From assembly GCA_037951105.1 (NCBI GenBank), contig JBAMJV010009712.1, forward strand, positions 1-64,000: a DNA stretch of 64,000 bases. Reading direction: 5' to 3'. Under the pieces are notes generated by a model. The model was not told the DNA's origin, did not search any database, and worked only from the letters and a program-made list of their open reading frames with translations. Each line of letters starts with the position of its first letter. Position 1 is the stretch's first letter. Both the position numbers and the translations under genes were made by a program. Shown one piece after another: positions 52,501 through 57,662 of this stretch. The stretch is from Echinarachnius parma. Lineage: Eukaryota > Echinodermata > Echinoidea > Clypeasteroida > Echinarachniidae.

Positions 52501-53688
52501 ACATTAAGTTTGCGATTCTAATCAAAGTAGGGCTCTTCATGTTGATAAAGTCACACAAAACAATCACTCCAAGATTCAAAAATAATTTATATCAAAGTGT
52601 ACTTCCCTTTAAATTGTCTTCACTGCTGAACTTCAGTTGAAATCCTTTGGAATAGGCTTTGATTCTGGTCCATATATCCCAATCCGGTTTTCCAATTTAA
52701 AAATCCAAAATGGCTGCCGTTTTCCCGCGAAAATCAAACTTGCTAAAAACACACTAAATATCTCCACTCATAAGTTAAAAAGTACACCAAAAGTCTACAA
52801 ATAACTTTATTGTTTCAATTCATACACGATTTAAAAAGGATGGCTGAAAGTTGGCTTGAACAAATTGCACAAAGTTGTCCAGGTTTGCGTGTAGTATTAG
52901 CGAAAACTCCGTCGGCCGGTCGCCCCGCAGACTCCCGATGGATTTGCGTCGCACCCGCTGGTATCCTCGCTCACTCTGCTGCCGCGGCGACTTACAAATT
53001 CCAACGCTAAAAATTCGCTTTTCCACATCAAAAACTTCTTTCAAAAACTCTCCGACGACTAAAAAGCTCTAACAGAGCAATATATATTTAAAAAAAACAA
53101 GTTTTGGCTAAAAAGACCGCATAAAAAGTGATTTAAAAAGACTAAAATTCTGAGCTCCTCAGAGACACGTCATGCATGCACCACCGCCATACCGCTATAG
53201 TATGTGTGCAAGGAGGAAAGTGGTAACAATGTGACGAAAATTGCTGATTATTGTCGTTTTTAGAGCTATTTCCTTCTTTTATGACTAATCCTTCTTTTAA
53301 GACTAATCATCGGGGGGAACCCCCCCCCCCCCCCCCTCCCCCGAAACCCTAAATTTCTAGAGTAGACAAAAGAACATCATCGGAAACTTACAGAAAGTGA
53401 ACAAATCCGAGTGAAGCCGTGGCGGTAAAGTGTAATTTACCCCGCAGCTCACCAACATATTGAGGGATATATATTGTCTAACATTGCTAAAAAAATTGAT
53501 AAATAACAAGACAACTCATAACCACACGAATTGCAACGTGTGGGACACGATATTATCATTTAACAAAAAATTAAATCATGATTCATATTATTTACCTCAT
53601 TACTGACTTTCCTGCCAATTATGTGACGATTTTGGATGCACCTGGTTAACCTGTCGACCAGGATAGTTCTTGCTCGATGGAAACTCAT
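37377..53688 (-). CDS. AMT: aminomethyltransferase, mitochondrial (glycine cleavage T protein), 9 exons
   Basis: Exons in order: 53596-53688, 47042-47169, 46291-46382, 44105-44265, 43051-43132, 41350-41495, 38413-38599, 38006-38122, 37377-37597; all phases join, giving 1227 bases and 408 aa (human about 403). Exon 1 encodes an Arg-rich leader ([16 protein letters not shown]) suited to mitochondrial import. GCST landmarks follow in order: [38 protein letters not shown] (with the conserved folate-site Asp), [58 protein letters not shown]. The enzyme transfers the methylene group from the aminomethyl-lipoyl H protein to tetrahydrofolate, releasing ammonia. Introns hold a LINE, several MITEs and four sets of decayed exon copies. 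All exons are intact, so the gene should be functional. Confidence 0.96.
37799..37860 (-). pseudogene. tandem copy of AMT exon 8, 3' half
   Basis: Encodes [16 protein letters not shown] in frame with an intact donor (AGAG/GTAAAT), offset about 207 bp from exon 8. The 5' half and a proper acceptor are missing. Confidence 0.7.
38006..38122 (-). CDS. AMT: AMT exon 8
   Basis: Acceptor ATTTTTCAG, donor AGAG/GTATGA. Encodes [20 protein letters not shown] then [15 protein letters not shown]. Confidence 0.95.
38413..38599 (-). CDS. AMT: AMT exon 7
   Basis: Acceptor TTCTTCAG, donor ATAG/GTAGGT. Carries [20 protein letters not shown] and [14 protein letters not shown]. Confidence 0.97.
38699..39148. 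mobile_element. hAT-type MITE with 8-bp target duplication
   Basis: TAGGGCTGTAGTAAGCCGGTT at the left matches the inverted right end TAAGGCTGTAGTGAAACGGTT with a few mismatches. The identical octamer GTTACATT flanks both ends (38691-38698 and 39149-39156), the 8-bp duplication typical of hAT elements. No transposase; lies in AMT intron 6. Confidence 0.85.
39228..39276. repeat. single-arm copy of the 63.5-kb hairpin repeat
   Basis: AATATCGCTAATGATATTCG and GTCTCGCAATGTATGGTCAA match one arm of 63516-63633. Confidence 0.75.
39395..39610. repeat. GGGCAAGTA dispersed repeat
   Basis: Repeated GGGCAAGTA and TTGCCCGATCGGGCAAG words. Relatives at 13770-13975 and 43615-43925. Confidence 0.55.
39613..40727. 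mobile_element. dispersed element with six tandem units carrying nuclear-receptor-type DR1 motifs
   Basis: The element is bounded by inverted TTATGCCTCCG (left) and CGGAGGCATAA (right). Inside, units of about 140-155 bp recur (GACCTTGACC at about 39730, 39872, 40024, 40178, 40325 and 40476), each with AACGGTTCT.GAGATATCGCGAGA. Four units keep TGACCTTTGACCT, whose complement is a perfect DR1 (AGGTCAAAGGTCA). The right part is an ACGGACGT array (about 40605-40678). No coding capacity. Confidence 0.75.
40892..41068. mobile_element. degenerate MITE with GTGGAACCTC end
   Basis: Starts AAGTGGAACCTCTTTTTATA and ends AACAAGGTTCTATTGTATA, an imperfect inverted pair. The family resembles 55002-55302. 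Confidence 0.45.
41215..41303 (-). pseudogene. tandem copy of AMT exon 6, 3' part
   Basis: Encodes [17 protein letters not shown] identically to exon 6 and keeps a donor (GAG/GTATTA), but an in-frame TAA replaces part of GYTGEDG and the 5' part is missing. Offset 134 bp. Confidence 0.8.
41350..41495 (-). CDS. AMT: AMT exon 6
   Basis: Acceptor CATCAG, donor GAG/GTAAGA. Encodes [20 protein letters not shown] to [15 protein letters not shown]. Confidence 0.97.
41860..42700. other. intronic repeat-like DNA
   Basis: No exon. Contains an AAAGT/poly-A tract (about 42128-42160) and a 16-bp palindrome ATCGGGACGTCCCGAT (42175-42190), with repeated CGGGACA words nearby. This suggests a dispersed element. 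Confidence 0.4.
43051..43132 (-). CDS. AMT: AMT exon 5
   Basis: Acceptor TGACATTAG, donor CAAG/GTATTA. Encodes [20 protein letters not shown] and ALIALQG. Confidence 0.93.
43440..43550 (-). pseudogene. tandem copy of AMT exon 4, 3' part
   Basis: Reads FVNDYCGII...[16 protein letters not shown] without a stop and keeps the donor side, offset about 673 bp from exon 4. A stop and a missing acceptor block its 5' side. Confidence 0.8.
43615..43926. repeat. GGGCAAGTA dispersed repeat with a GTGCTA hexamer array
   Basis: TTGCCC/GGGCAAG palindromic words are followed by about ten tandem GTGCTA units (43865-43926). Some bivalent words suggest the array grew from the repeat's own GGCAAGTGCTAGTGC text. 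Confidence 0.75.
44105..44265 (-). CDS. AMT: AMT exon 4
   Basis: Acceptor TTGGTTTTAG, donor AAAG/GTAGGT. Encodes [20 protein letters not shown] through [14 protein letters not shown]. Confidence 0.97.
44585..45900. mobile_element. possible large inverted-repeat element in AMT intron 3
   Basis: GTGACGTAAGAGCCGGGCTT at about 44592 faces AAGCCCGGTTCTTACGTCAC at about 45870, a near-perfect inverted pair about 1.28 kb apart. The inside has no recognisable ORF. The true ends and target duplication are not resolved. Confidence 0.4.
46291..46382 (-). CDS. AMT: AMT exon 3
   Basis: Acceptor TTCACTGCAG, donor GTAG/GTGGGT. Encodes [20 protein letters not shown] and [10 protein letters not shown]. Confidence 0.95.
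46400..47030. other. AMT intron 2, nothing recognised
   Basis: AT-rich intronic DNA without an exon or clear repeat. Confidence 0.5.
47042..47169 (-). CDS. AMT: AMT exon 2
   Basis: Acceptor TTCTTTCAG, donor GTAG/GTCAGT. Encodes [20 protein letters not shown] to LVSEHLQC. Confidence 0.96.
47246..47485 (-). pseudogene. two decayed tandem copies of AMT exon 2 start
   Basis: About 47300-47340 reads [14 protein letters not shown] and about 47440-47470 reads [11 protein letters not shown], both next to acceptor-like sequence. The linking text CAGCCCCCATATTT recurs with them (47259 and 47400), so the unit of about 140 bp was tandemly repeated. Confidence 0.7.
47924..48412. mobile_element. possible TTAA-flanked element
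   Basis: TTAAAGCCCAAGTCCAGTTTCG at the left resembles the complement of CAAAACTGGCCTTTACCTTAA at the right. The ends match imperfectly, so this is tentative. Confidence 0.35.
48911..52579 (-). CDS. LINE polyprotein: 2A-like motif, two PHD-type fingers, AP endonuclease, reverse transcriptase
   Basis: 1222 codons without a break. A hydrophobic N-terminal region leads to [13 protein letters not shown] (residues about 101-113), a 2A-like translational recoding motif. Two PHD-type Cys/His zinc fingers span about 123-173 and 178-228. The AP endonuclease (about 298-520) has [12 protein letters not shown] and SDHD. The reverse transcriptase (about 735-1015) has [13 protein letters not shown] and the catalytic FADD (959-962). 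The element copies itself by target-primed reverse transcription. All catalytic motifs are present, so it may have been active recently. No RNase H domain is apparent. Confidence 0.92.
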   Translation of the reverse strand: MNLGVIVLCDFINMKSPTLIRIANLMFCCLVLKQTLSTTKKLEMFSPYGNQWENGLSHTIQREDCMSHSTIYVHTYRILSRLNSLNIELRPNKQIGFCLILLLSGDVSMNPGPRGVDLSLPKCETCQTVVRKNRRQVQCSDCEDIHHATCANVPPKEYKNVIKHKLNWYCPACKPEPCGMCEELVTSQQKGVECDKCSKWVHASCGGVNDAEYSNLEGKNCIWVCPICDFMNFSDTLFNNSLRSTTSNRFSALSDNDDGNTSHTSEIPDSNISSQNQHSKRKPFNSKKKDKSRNSRDSLRIMTVNFQSIRNKIADTKVLIDEHDPDIVQGVETWLTGDINNAEIFSDSYDVFRKDRQVGVHGGVLVACKKDLILTRKEEFEVDSELLWTQLELKGRHSLLIGTAYKPRHDDKNFVSELEISLDKISRKGRGYNIILAGDFNQPNIDWTNSVVVSNHSASKDTAESLLQTVTGFGLNQYVKKPTRKENILDLVFTNNDSLVKGIRVEQGISDHDIIITEVDLKAKWKRIPRRRFFVRKKANTEMINEELGDFQEQYFSMDHASVQEKWDLLEGEIKRVMEKHIPQKAAAKPNSLPWFNRTHHRLRRKKQRAYNKARKSRKTEDWNTFLSCQKELRKSLSKAEQVFVSDHLTTAMKENKKQFWSYMKKMGKSEGGVADLMIGNKIVSDGQGKAEALNTQFASVFTKEDQTSIPSLGTSNIPSIPELKINEDGVLKQLQDLSPNKASGPDQIPPWFLKMFAPKLAPLLTDLFQSSIDSGILPHQWKSANICAIFKKGNKAAPENYRPVSLTSVTCKILEHIIHSHVMDHLEQHNVLVDTQHGFRAKRSTETQLIATVDDIAKILDRGNSVHMAILDFTKAFDKVPYERLLEKLHYYGVRHQIHRWLRCFLTSRTQRVACEGSMSSSTEVLSGVPQGTVLGPLLFLMYINDLPDVLENQTRLFADDCLVYKEVMNERHADSLQADLTSLESWQDRWNMNFNASKCSIMIISNKKKPLTRDYIFCGQVLQQARSHPYLGIEIDSKLTWSNQVDKTVLKANRTLGFLRRNLWFCPREVKDIAYKTLVRPVLEYATCAWDPYRVGQINKLEAVQRRAARFTTGNYQRDSSVTQMLTDLNWETLEQRREKSRLVMLYKIHKEKVALKQEDYVKMSTGSKTRKNHQLSIEIPYARKDVYKNSFFPRTSRAWNTLDQQSLLASSAESFRHTL
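52241..52267 (-). other. 2A-like recoding motif in the LINE ORF
   Basis: The codons read GDVSMNPGP, against the general 2A core D(V/I)ExNPGP. The usual Glu is Ser here. The segment just before is hydrophobic (GFCLILLLS). Ribosome skipping would separate the N-terminal about 112 residues from the zinc-finger/EN/RT part. Confidence 0.7.
53596..53688 (-). CDS. AMT: AMT exon 1 (mitochondrial leader)
   Basis: ATG at 53688, 31 codons, donor GAG/GTAAAT, phase 0. [20 protein letters not shown] is Arg-rich, nearly free of acidic residues and amphipathic. An upstream in-frame ATG at 53787 exists but would add a non-leader-like sequence. Confidence 0.78.
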
Positions 53689-53759
53689 AATTGATCGGTA
53701 GATAATAACAGGGAAAGCTGACAGTTCACGATCGATGAAGATGTCTTTGGAATTTTGAT

Positions 53760-53935
53760 GACGCGTTAGGCAACCCGGCCCGCCCACCGTACTCGACTCC
53801 GGCCTGATCGATCCTGCGCAGCGCGCGGCCTCGCTCGGGCGACCAGCCGACTGGTTAATCGGTAGCGAGCGGGTATTTAGTACCTCCGCGGCTGCAGGCT
53901 GTCCAATCAGAGTGCGTCGTGCACTGCCGACACCC
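53760..53935 (-). promoter_or_regulatory. AMT: CpG-rich promoter region of AMT
   Basis: The segment just upstream of exon 1 is GC- and CpG-rich (GCGCAGCGCGCGG near 53815), in contrast to AT-rich surroundings, and holds a CCAATCA box (about 53903). It is TATA-less, as expected for a housekeeping gene. Confidence 0.55.
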
Positions 53936-53984
53936 CCCGCTTACCTCCTTCTTTATCGTGTTTATCTTGTTATGTCCCTTTTTA

Positions 53985-54478
53985 CCCCCCCCCCCCCCCC
54001 CCCCCCCCAACAAACACACACACACACACACATAAAATTAAAATTAAATAAAACAAAATAAAAAATAAATTGTATGGTAAATTGTGAATTTGAGAATTAA
54101 AAAACACCCAATCACTGTTATTATTGTAACACAGTAACAGGACGCATTCCAGGCTAGATAATTATAAAATCCTGTAAGTCTGTAAAGTTATGTAACATCA
54201 CAATTGTCCTCCTATCCATTGGCGTGCTGGCATATTTTAGCTCAAATTATCACCCTTCCTGTTTTTCACCAGTCAAGCAATTAGAAAAAAGGGTCCCAAA
54301 TACCAGTTGCCATTTTCCAAATTTTCAGGTGAGGAAGGGGGGGGGGGGGTGTGTGGGGGCTACAACTATTGCCCAATTATTGTAACTACCATGGCAACAG
54401 CTGCAATGCTCCATGCTGATTGGCTCTTTACCTAATAGTTACAATAATTGGACCTGAATATTATTGGACACTTGCAAC
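53985..54478. other. intergenic; homopolymers and a small inverted repeat
   Basis: C run (about 53987-54008), CA repeat (54014-54032), G run (about 54340-54350), and an inverted CCAATTATTGTAACT / AGTTACAATAATTGG pair (54373-54388, 54428-54443). Confidence 0.6.
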
Positions 54479-54480
54479 AA

Positions 54481-54846
54481 ACCCAGGTCGAAAAAACAGT
54501 TGAAAATTAGTTGCCAACTGGTACCAGTTGATACCACCAGTTGGCCAACTGGTTTCAATATGGAAATTGGTACACTGGAATCAACTGGAATCAATTGGAA
54601 TCGAGTAAGAATCCAGTAAGGCTTACCAGTAAGAAGACCAGTTAAAGTAGTTGGTTCCAACTGGTATTTTGAATTGGTTTCAACTGGTATTTCTATTGGT
54701 TTTAACTGGACTGCTGCATCTATCCATTTATCTTTACTGGGAACCGGGAATGTAAACTGCTACTGCTTGATGCCAGTTAAAACCAGTAAAAAACCAGTTG
54801 AATTTCCAACTGGTTTCAACTGGTTTCAACTGTTTTTTCGACCTGG
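54481..54846. mobile_element. MITE saturated with CCAGTTGG-type palindromes
   Basis: A perfect 24-bp terminal inverted repeat starts CCCAGGTCGAAAAAACAGTT and is mirrored at 54823-54846. The interior repeats CCAGTT/AACTGG more than a dozen times in both orientations. No coding capacity and no clear target duplication. Confidence 0.8.
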
Positions 54847-55001
54847 GAATACAAAAGATTTATGAAACCAGGGGCTGCATAATGATATCCCTGGAATAAC
54901 TTGGTTGGCCCCTGTGTCTAAATCATCCTTTCTATTTTGTTTACAATTATATATTCAAATTGAAGCATCTAAGATATTGGCCTGCATTGCCTGATTTGAT
55001 A

Positions 55002-55302
55002 CAGTGGAACCTCAGTTATAACAATGGAAATGCAGGTCCGTATCCATGGGGGGTTGGGTATGCACCTCATCGCCCCCCCCCCCCCCCCTCAAAATTCAGA
55101 AAGGTAAACTTTCATTGATTTTGGCCGTCGCTTACATCGGTCTCGGTCTTCGCCACGATAGGTCTTTGCCGCAATCACCCCATCCCCTTCGCAAACACAA
55201 CTAAACTAGCTACGGGCCTGTTGCTATATCAAATTTACAAAACAAAAGAATACAAATTACCTTGTTATAAGTAACGGGGTTTTGTTATATCAGATTCCAC
55301 TG
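55002..55302. mobile_element. Tc1/mariner-like MITE
   Basis: CAGTGGAACCTCAGTTATAA is mirrored at the right as TTATATCAGATTCCACTG, and TA flanks both ends (55000-55001, 55303-55304). Confidence 0.65.
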
Positions 55303-55746
55303 TACAATAGAGTAGTGCTTAGATGTATGTTTATAAGAATATATCACTTTTTTTTAAAGAGATATGTTTTTTTACTTGAGCATTGAATTATTCACCCATG
55401 ACAGTAGTACCACAGCTGCAATACATGTATAATAGTGATGTTCATTCTAGAACTGCAAAAACCTTGCATACAGTATATTCTCAAAAACAAAAACACACAC
55501 AATTGGCACAACTCTTAATTATTCAAATAGCATACATTCACATTACGCAAAAACACAAAAAGTCACAAAGACCAAACAGCATAAAATGTACAGATAACAT
55601 TTGTACTATTTTCTACACCTCACTTTTTGCTGTTATCTAGCTCTTATATATTATGATTCATATATTTGCAACTTTTTTCATTTATCTCTCATATGATTCC
55701 CATATTTGCAACTTTGTGTTTTACTATTTTTGCAAAGTAACGTTAA

Positions 55747-56282
55747 AGGGGTAGTACAGTTTTGGTAAGGCTGAACTTTAGTAACCAAACCTGGACAGTA
55801 ACATTATAAACTAATAGGTATAACTCCACCATGCTCGAAAGGTATACAAAATTACAAATGACTTAGTATAAAGCCCGTTATCATTCAAAAAGAGTCATTA
55901 AAAGTAAACACAAGAGGGCGCTTTCCTAAGAGGCATTGGTTTCTACAATTTTTCATACAAAATTATGCATGTGATGTTTTATTGAAATAATGATTAAATA
56001 GAGAGATCATCAACAACTATTTTAAAAAATGCTTTTGACAATTTTGGAAAAAGTGCAAGCATTTTTTTTATTTTTTGAAAAAATCATCTAATTATTTGGG
56101 CCCCACTTAAGATCAGATATATTTTTTGATATTTCAGCCATTTCTGGACCGATTTTGACCAAATAAAGTTTATTCTGCCATTAAAATTGCATGTTCTCTC
56201 AAATTCGACACTCAGTTTTTCATTACCTCACAACAAAATTGTGATGTGCAGCGCCCTCTCTACCAAAACTAAACTACCCCCT
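55747..56282. mobile_element. family-A TTAA MITE, third copy
   Basis: AGGGGTAGTACAGTTTTGGTA to an inverted TACCAAAACTAAACTACCCC, with TTAA on both sides (55743-55746, 56283-56286). It is inserted in the opposite orientation to 8103-8623 and shares the TTTGGTCAAAATCG and GAGGGCGC text. Confidence 0.8.
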
Positions 56283-56854
56283 TTAATAGATCCAGAAAAT
56301 GATATCAAAACAATTTCTGCAAAATAATATTTCTGAATAATAATCAATCACCACATTACACAAGGGGAAATGAAACAATAGTTAAATGTGTTTATTTACA
56401 TTTATTAATCACAAACAAATCAAAATTATTCTGATATAGGTTGGGAAAAGTTTTTGATTTATGTAAAGTTTATCAAGATGGTTTTGAGGTCATGACCTTT
56501 GACCTTTATCTGTCAGGCACCTTCAAGATGCAGTTACCCTCCTCACACCATCTCTGGGTAAACCAGAGCATATGCTGGCGCATCACATAATTATATGTAG
56601 CAATGTTTAACAGTAATTGTAACATTTTCTATAGTTTGTAGATTTATGTCAAAGTTTGTCCAGATAGTTTTGATGTCAATGAACTGACCTCAACCCTCTA
56701 TCTGTCAGGCACCTTGCAGTTGCCCTCTTCACACTGTCTCCTGGTCAACCGGAGGCTGTTGCGGGCAAATTACAATGGACGGGCACTTAATTTGTAAGTT
56801 TTTATTAATTTTGAAAGTTGGAATACTTTTGTCGAAGTTCAACTAGATGGTTTA

Positions 56855-57093
56855 TAGCCCGGTCACATATCAACGGATTGCGTAAACGGACGTCAAACGG
56901 AGTGCTAAATTTTCCATCCGTTCGTCTCCGTTCGTATGCGTTTTTTGTCCGTTCCTTGTCCGGTGATGTACGTTGTTCTATGTTTTGTACATAAAGCAAT
57001 GGAGACGACTTTCATCACCAGATAATTTCATTTCGCAAATTTTCTATTCGTTGGGCATTCGTTTCTGCTATCCGTTGATATCTGACCGGGCCA
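56855..57093. mobile_element. PIF/Harbinger-like MITE
   Basis: The ends GCCCGGTCACATATCAACGG and CCGTTGATATCTGACCGGGC are inverted repeats, with TTA outside both (56852-56854, 57094-57096), consistent with the 3-bp target of PIF/Harbinger elements. Confidence 0.6.
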
Positions 57094-57149
57094 TTAGAGG
57101 TCAATGACTGTAAATAACCTTGAACCTCTATCTCTTCACACAGAATGTT

Positions 57150-57226
57150 GGTTAACCTGTTGCTTACGGGAACCGGGTGGGTTATGTACAAAGTCTATGT
57201 GTCAGAATCTCGAGGGAACAGGTAAA
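57150..57226. mobile_element. second copy of the short TTAACC palindromic element
   Basis: Shares GCTTACGGGAACCG and TATGTACAAAGT with 10880-10957. Confidence 0.5.
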
Positions 57227-57473
57227 CAAAAGCATGTTACAGACATCTTCTAGATGGTTTTGAGGACATGAACCTAAAGGATCTTTGACCTCTATCTCTC
57301 AGGCATCTTGCAATTGCCTGCCTCACATGGTCTCCTGGTCAACTAGAGCCTGTTACAGGCAAACCATACGTAGCAATGGTCAAACAGCCCTTTAAAGGGT
57401 GATCATAACAGTTTCCAAAATGTGTAGATTATGTCAAAGGTCATCCAGATGACCTTCCATGACATTTGACCTT

Positions 57474-57662
57474 TTATCTGTCAGGCACCTTGCAGTTTCC
57501 CTCCTCACACTGTCTCCTGGTCAGCCAGAGCCTGTTGCGGGCAAACCACATGTAGCCCCGGTCAAACATTCCTGAGAGTGCAGGCCACTTCATGTAGGCG
57601 GTCAGCCAACTGTGTCCAACTGCAGCGTACATGGCATGCAGGGCATCAACTCGTTTGTGCAC
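57474..57662 (-). CDS. DCC gene exon 3 (last)
   Basis: Acceptor TTCACAAACAG; VHKRVDALHAMYAAVGHSWL to GNCKVPDR-stop. Confidence 0.85.
   Translation of the reverse strand: MHKRVDALHAMYAAVGHSWLTAYMKWPALSGMFDRGYMWFARNRLWLTRRQCEEGNCKVPDR

Larger units (their letters stand above)
48715..53240 (-). mobile_element. near full-length CR1/L2-like LINE in AMT intron 1
   Basis: One long ORF (52579 to 48911) is followed by a short 3' tail with tandem TTCAGAAGG words (48829-48848, minus strand), as seen at 3' ends of CR1/L2-type elements. An untranslated region of about 600 bp lies 5' of the ORF. Outer limits are estimated and no target duplication was resolved. It is in the same orientation as AMT. Confidence 0.75.
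56455..57395 (-). pseudogene. three decayed tandem copies of the DCC-gene last exon
   Basis: Segments at about 56515-56600, 56706-56772 and 57299-57390 match the end of the functional exon at 57474-57560 (GTCAGGCACCTTGCAG, CTCCTGGTCA, GCCTGTTGCGGGCAAA), with the same flanking TATGTCAAAG...CCAGAT text. They lie downstream of the functional exon on the minus strand. A short MITE separates two of them. Confidence 0.7.

Noticed and set aside
52820-53044. Second ORF upstream of the LINE as an ORF1
   Set aside because: Only 74 codons, no zinc finger or coiled coil; the zinc fingers are already in the main ORF. Probably 5' UTR.
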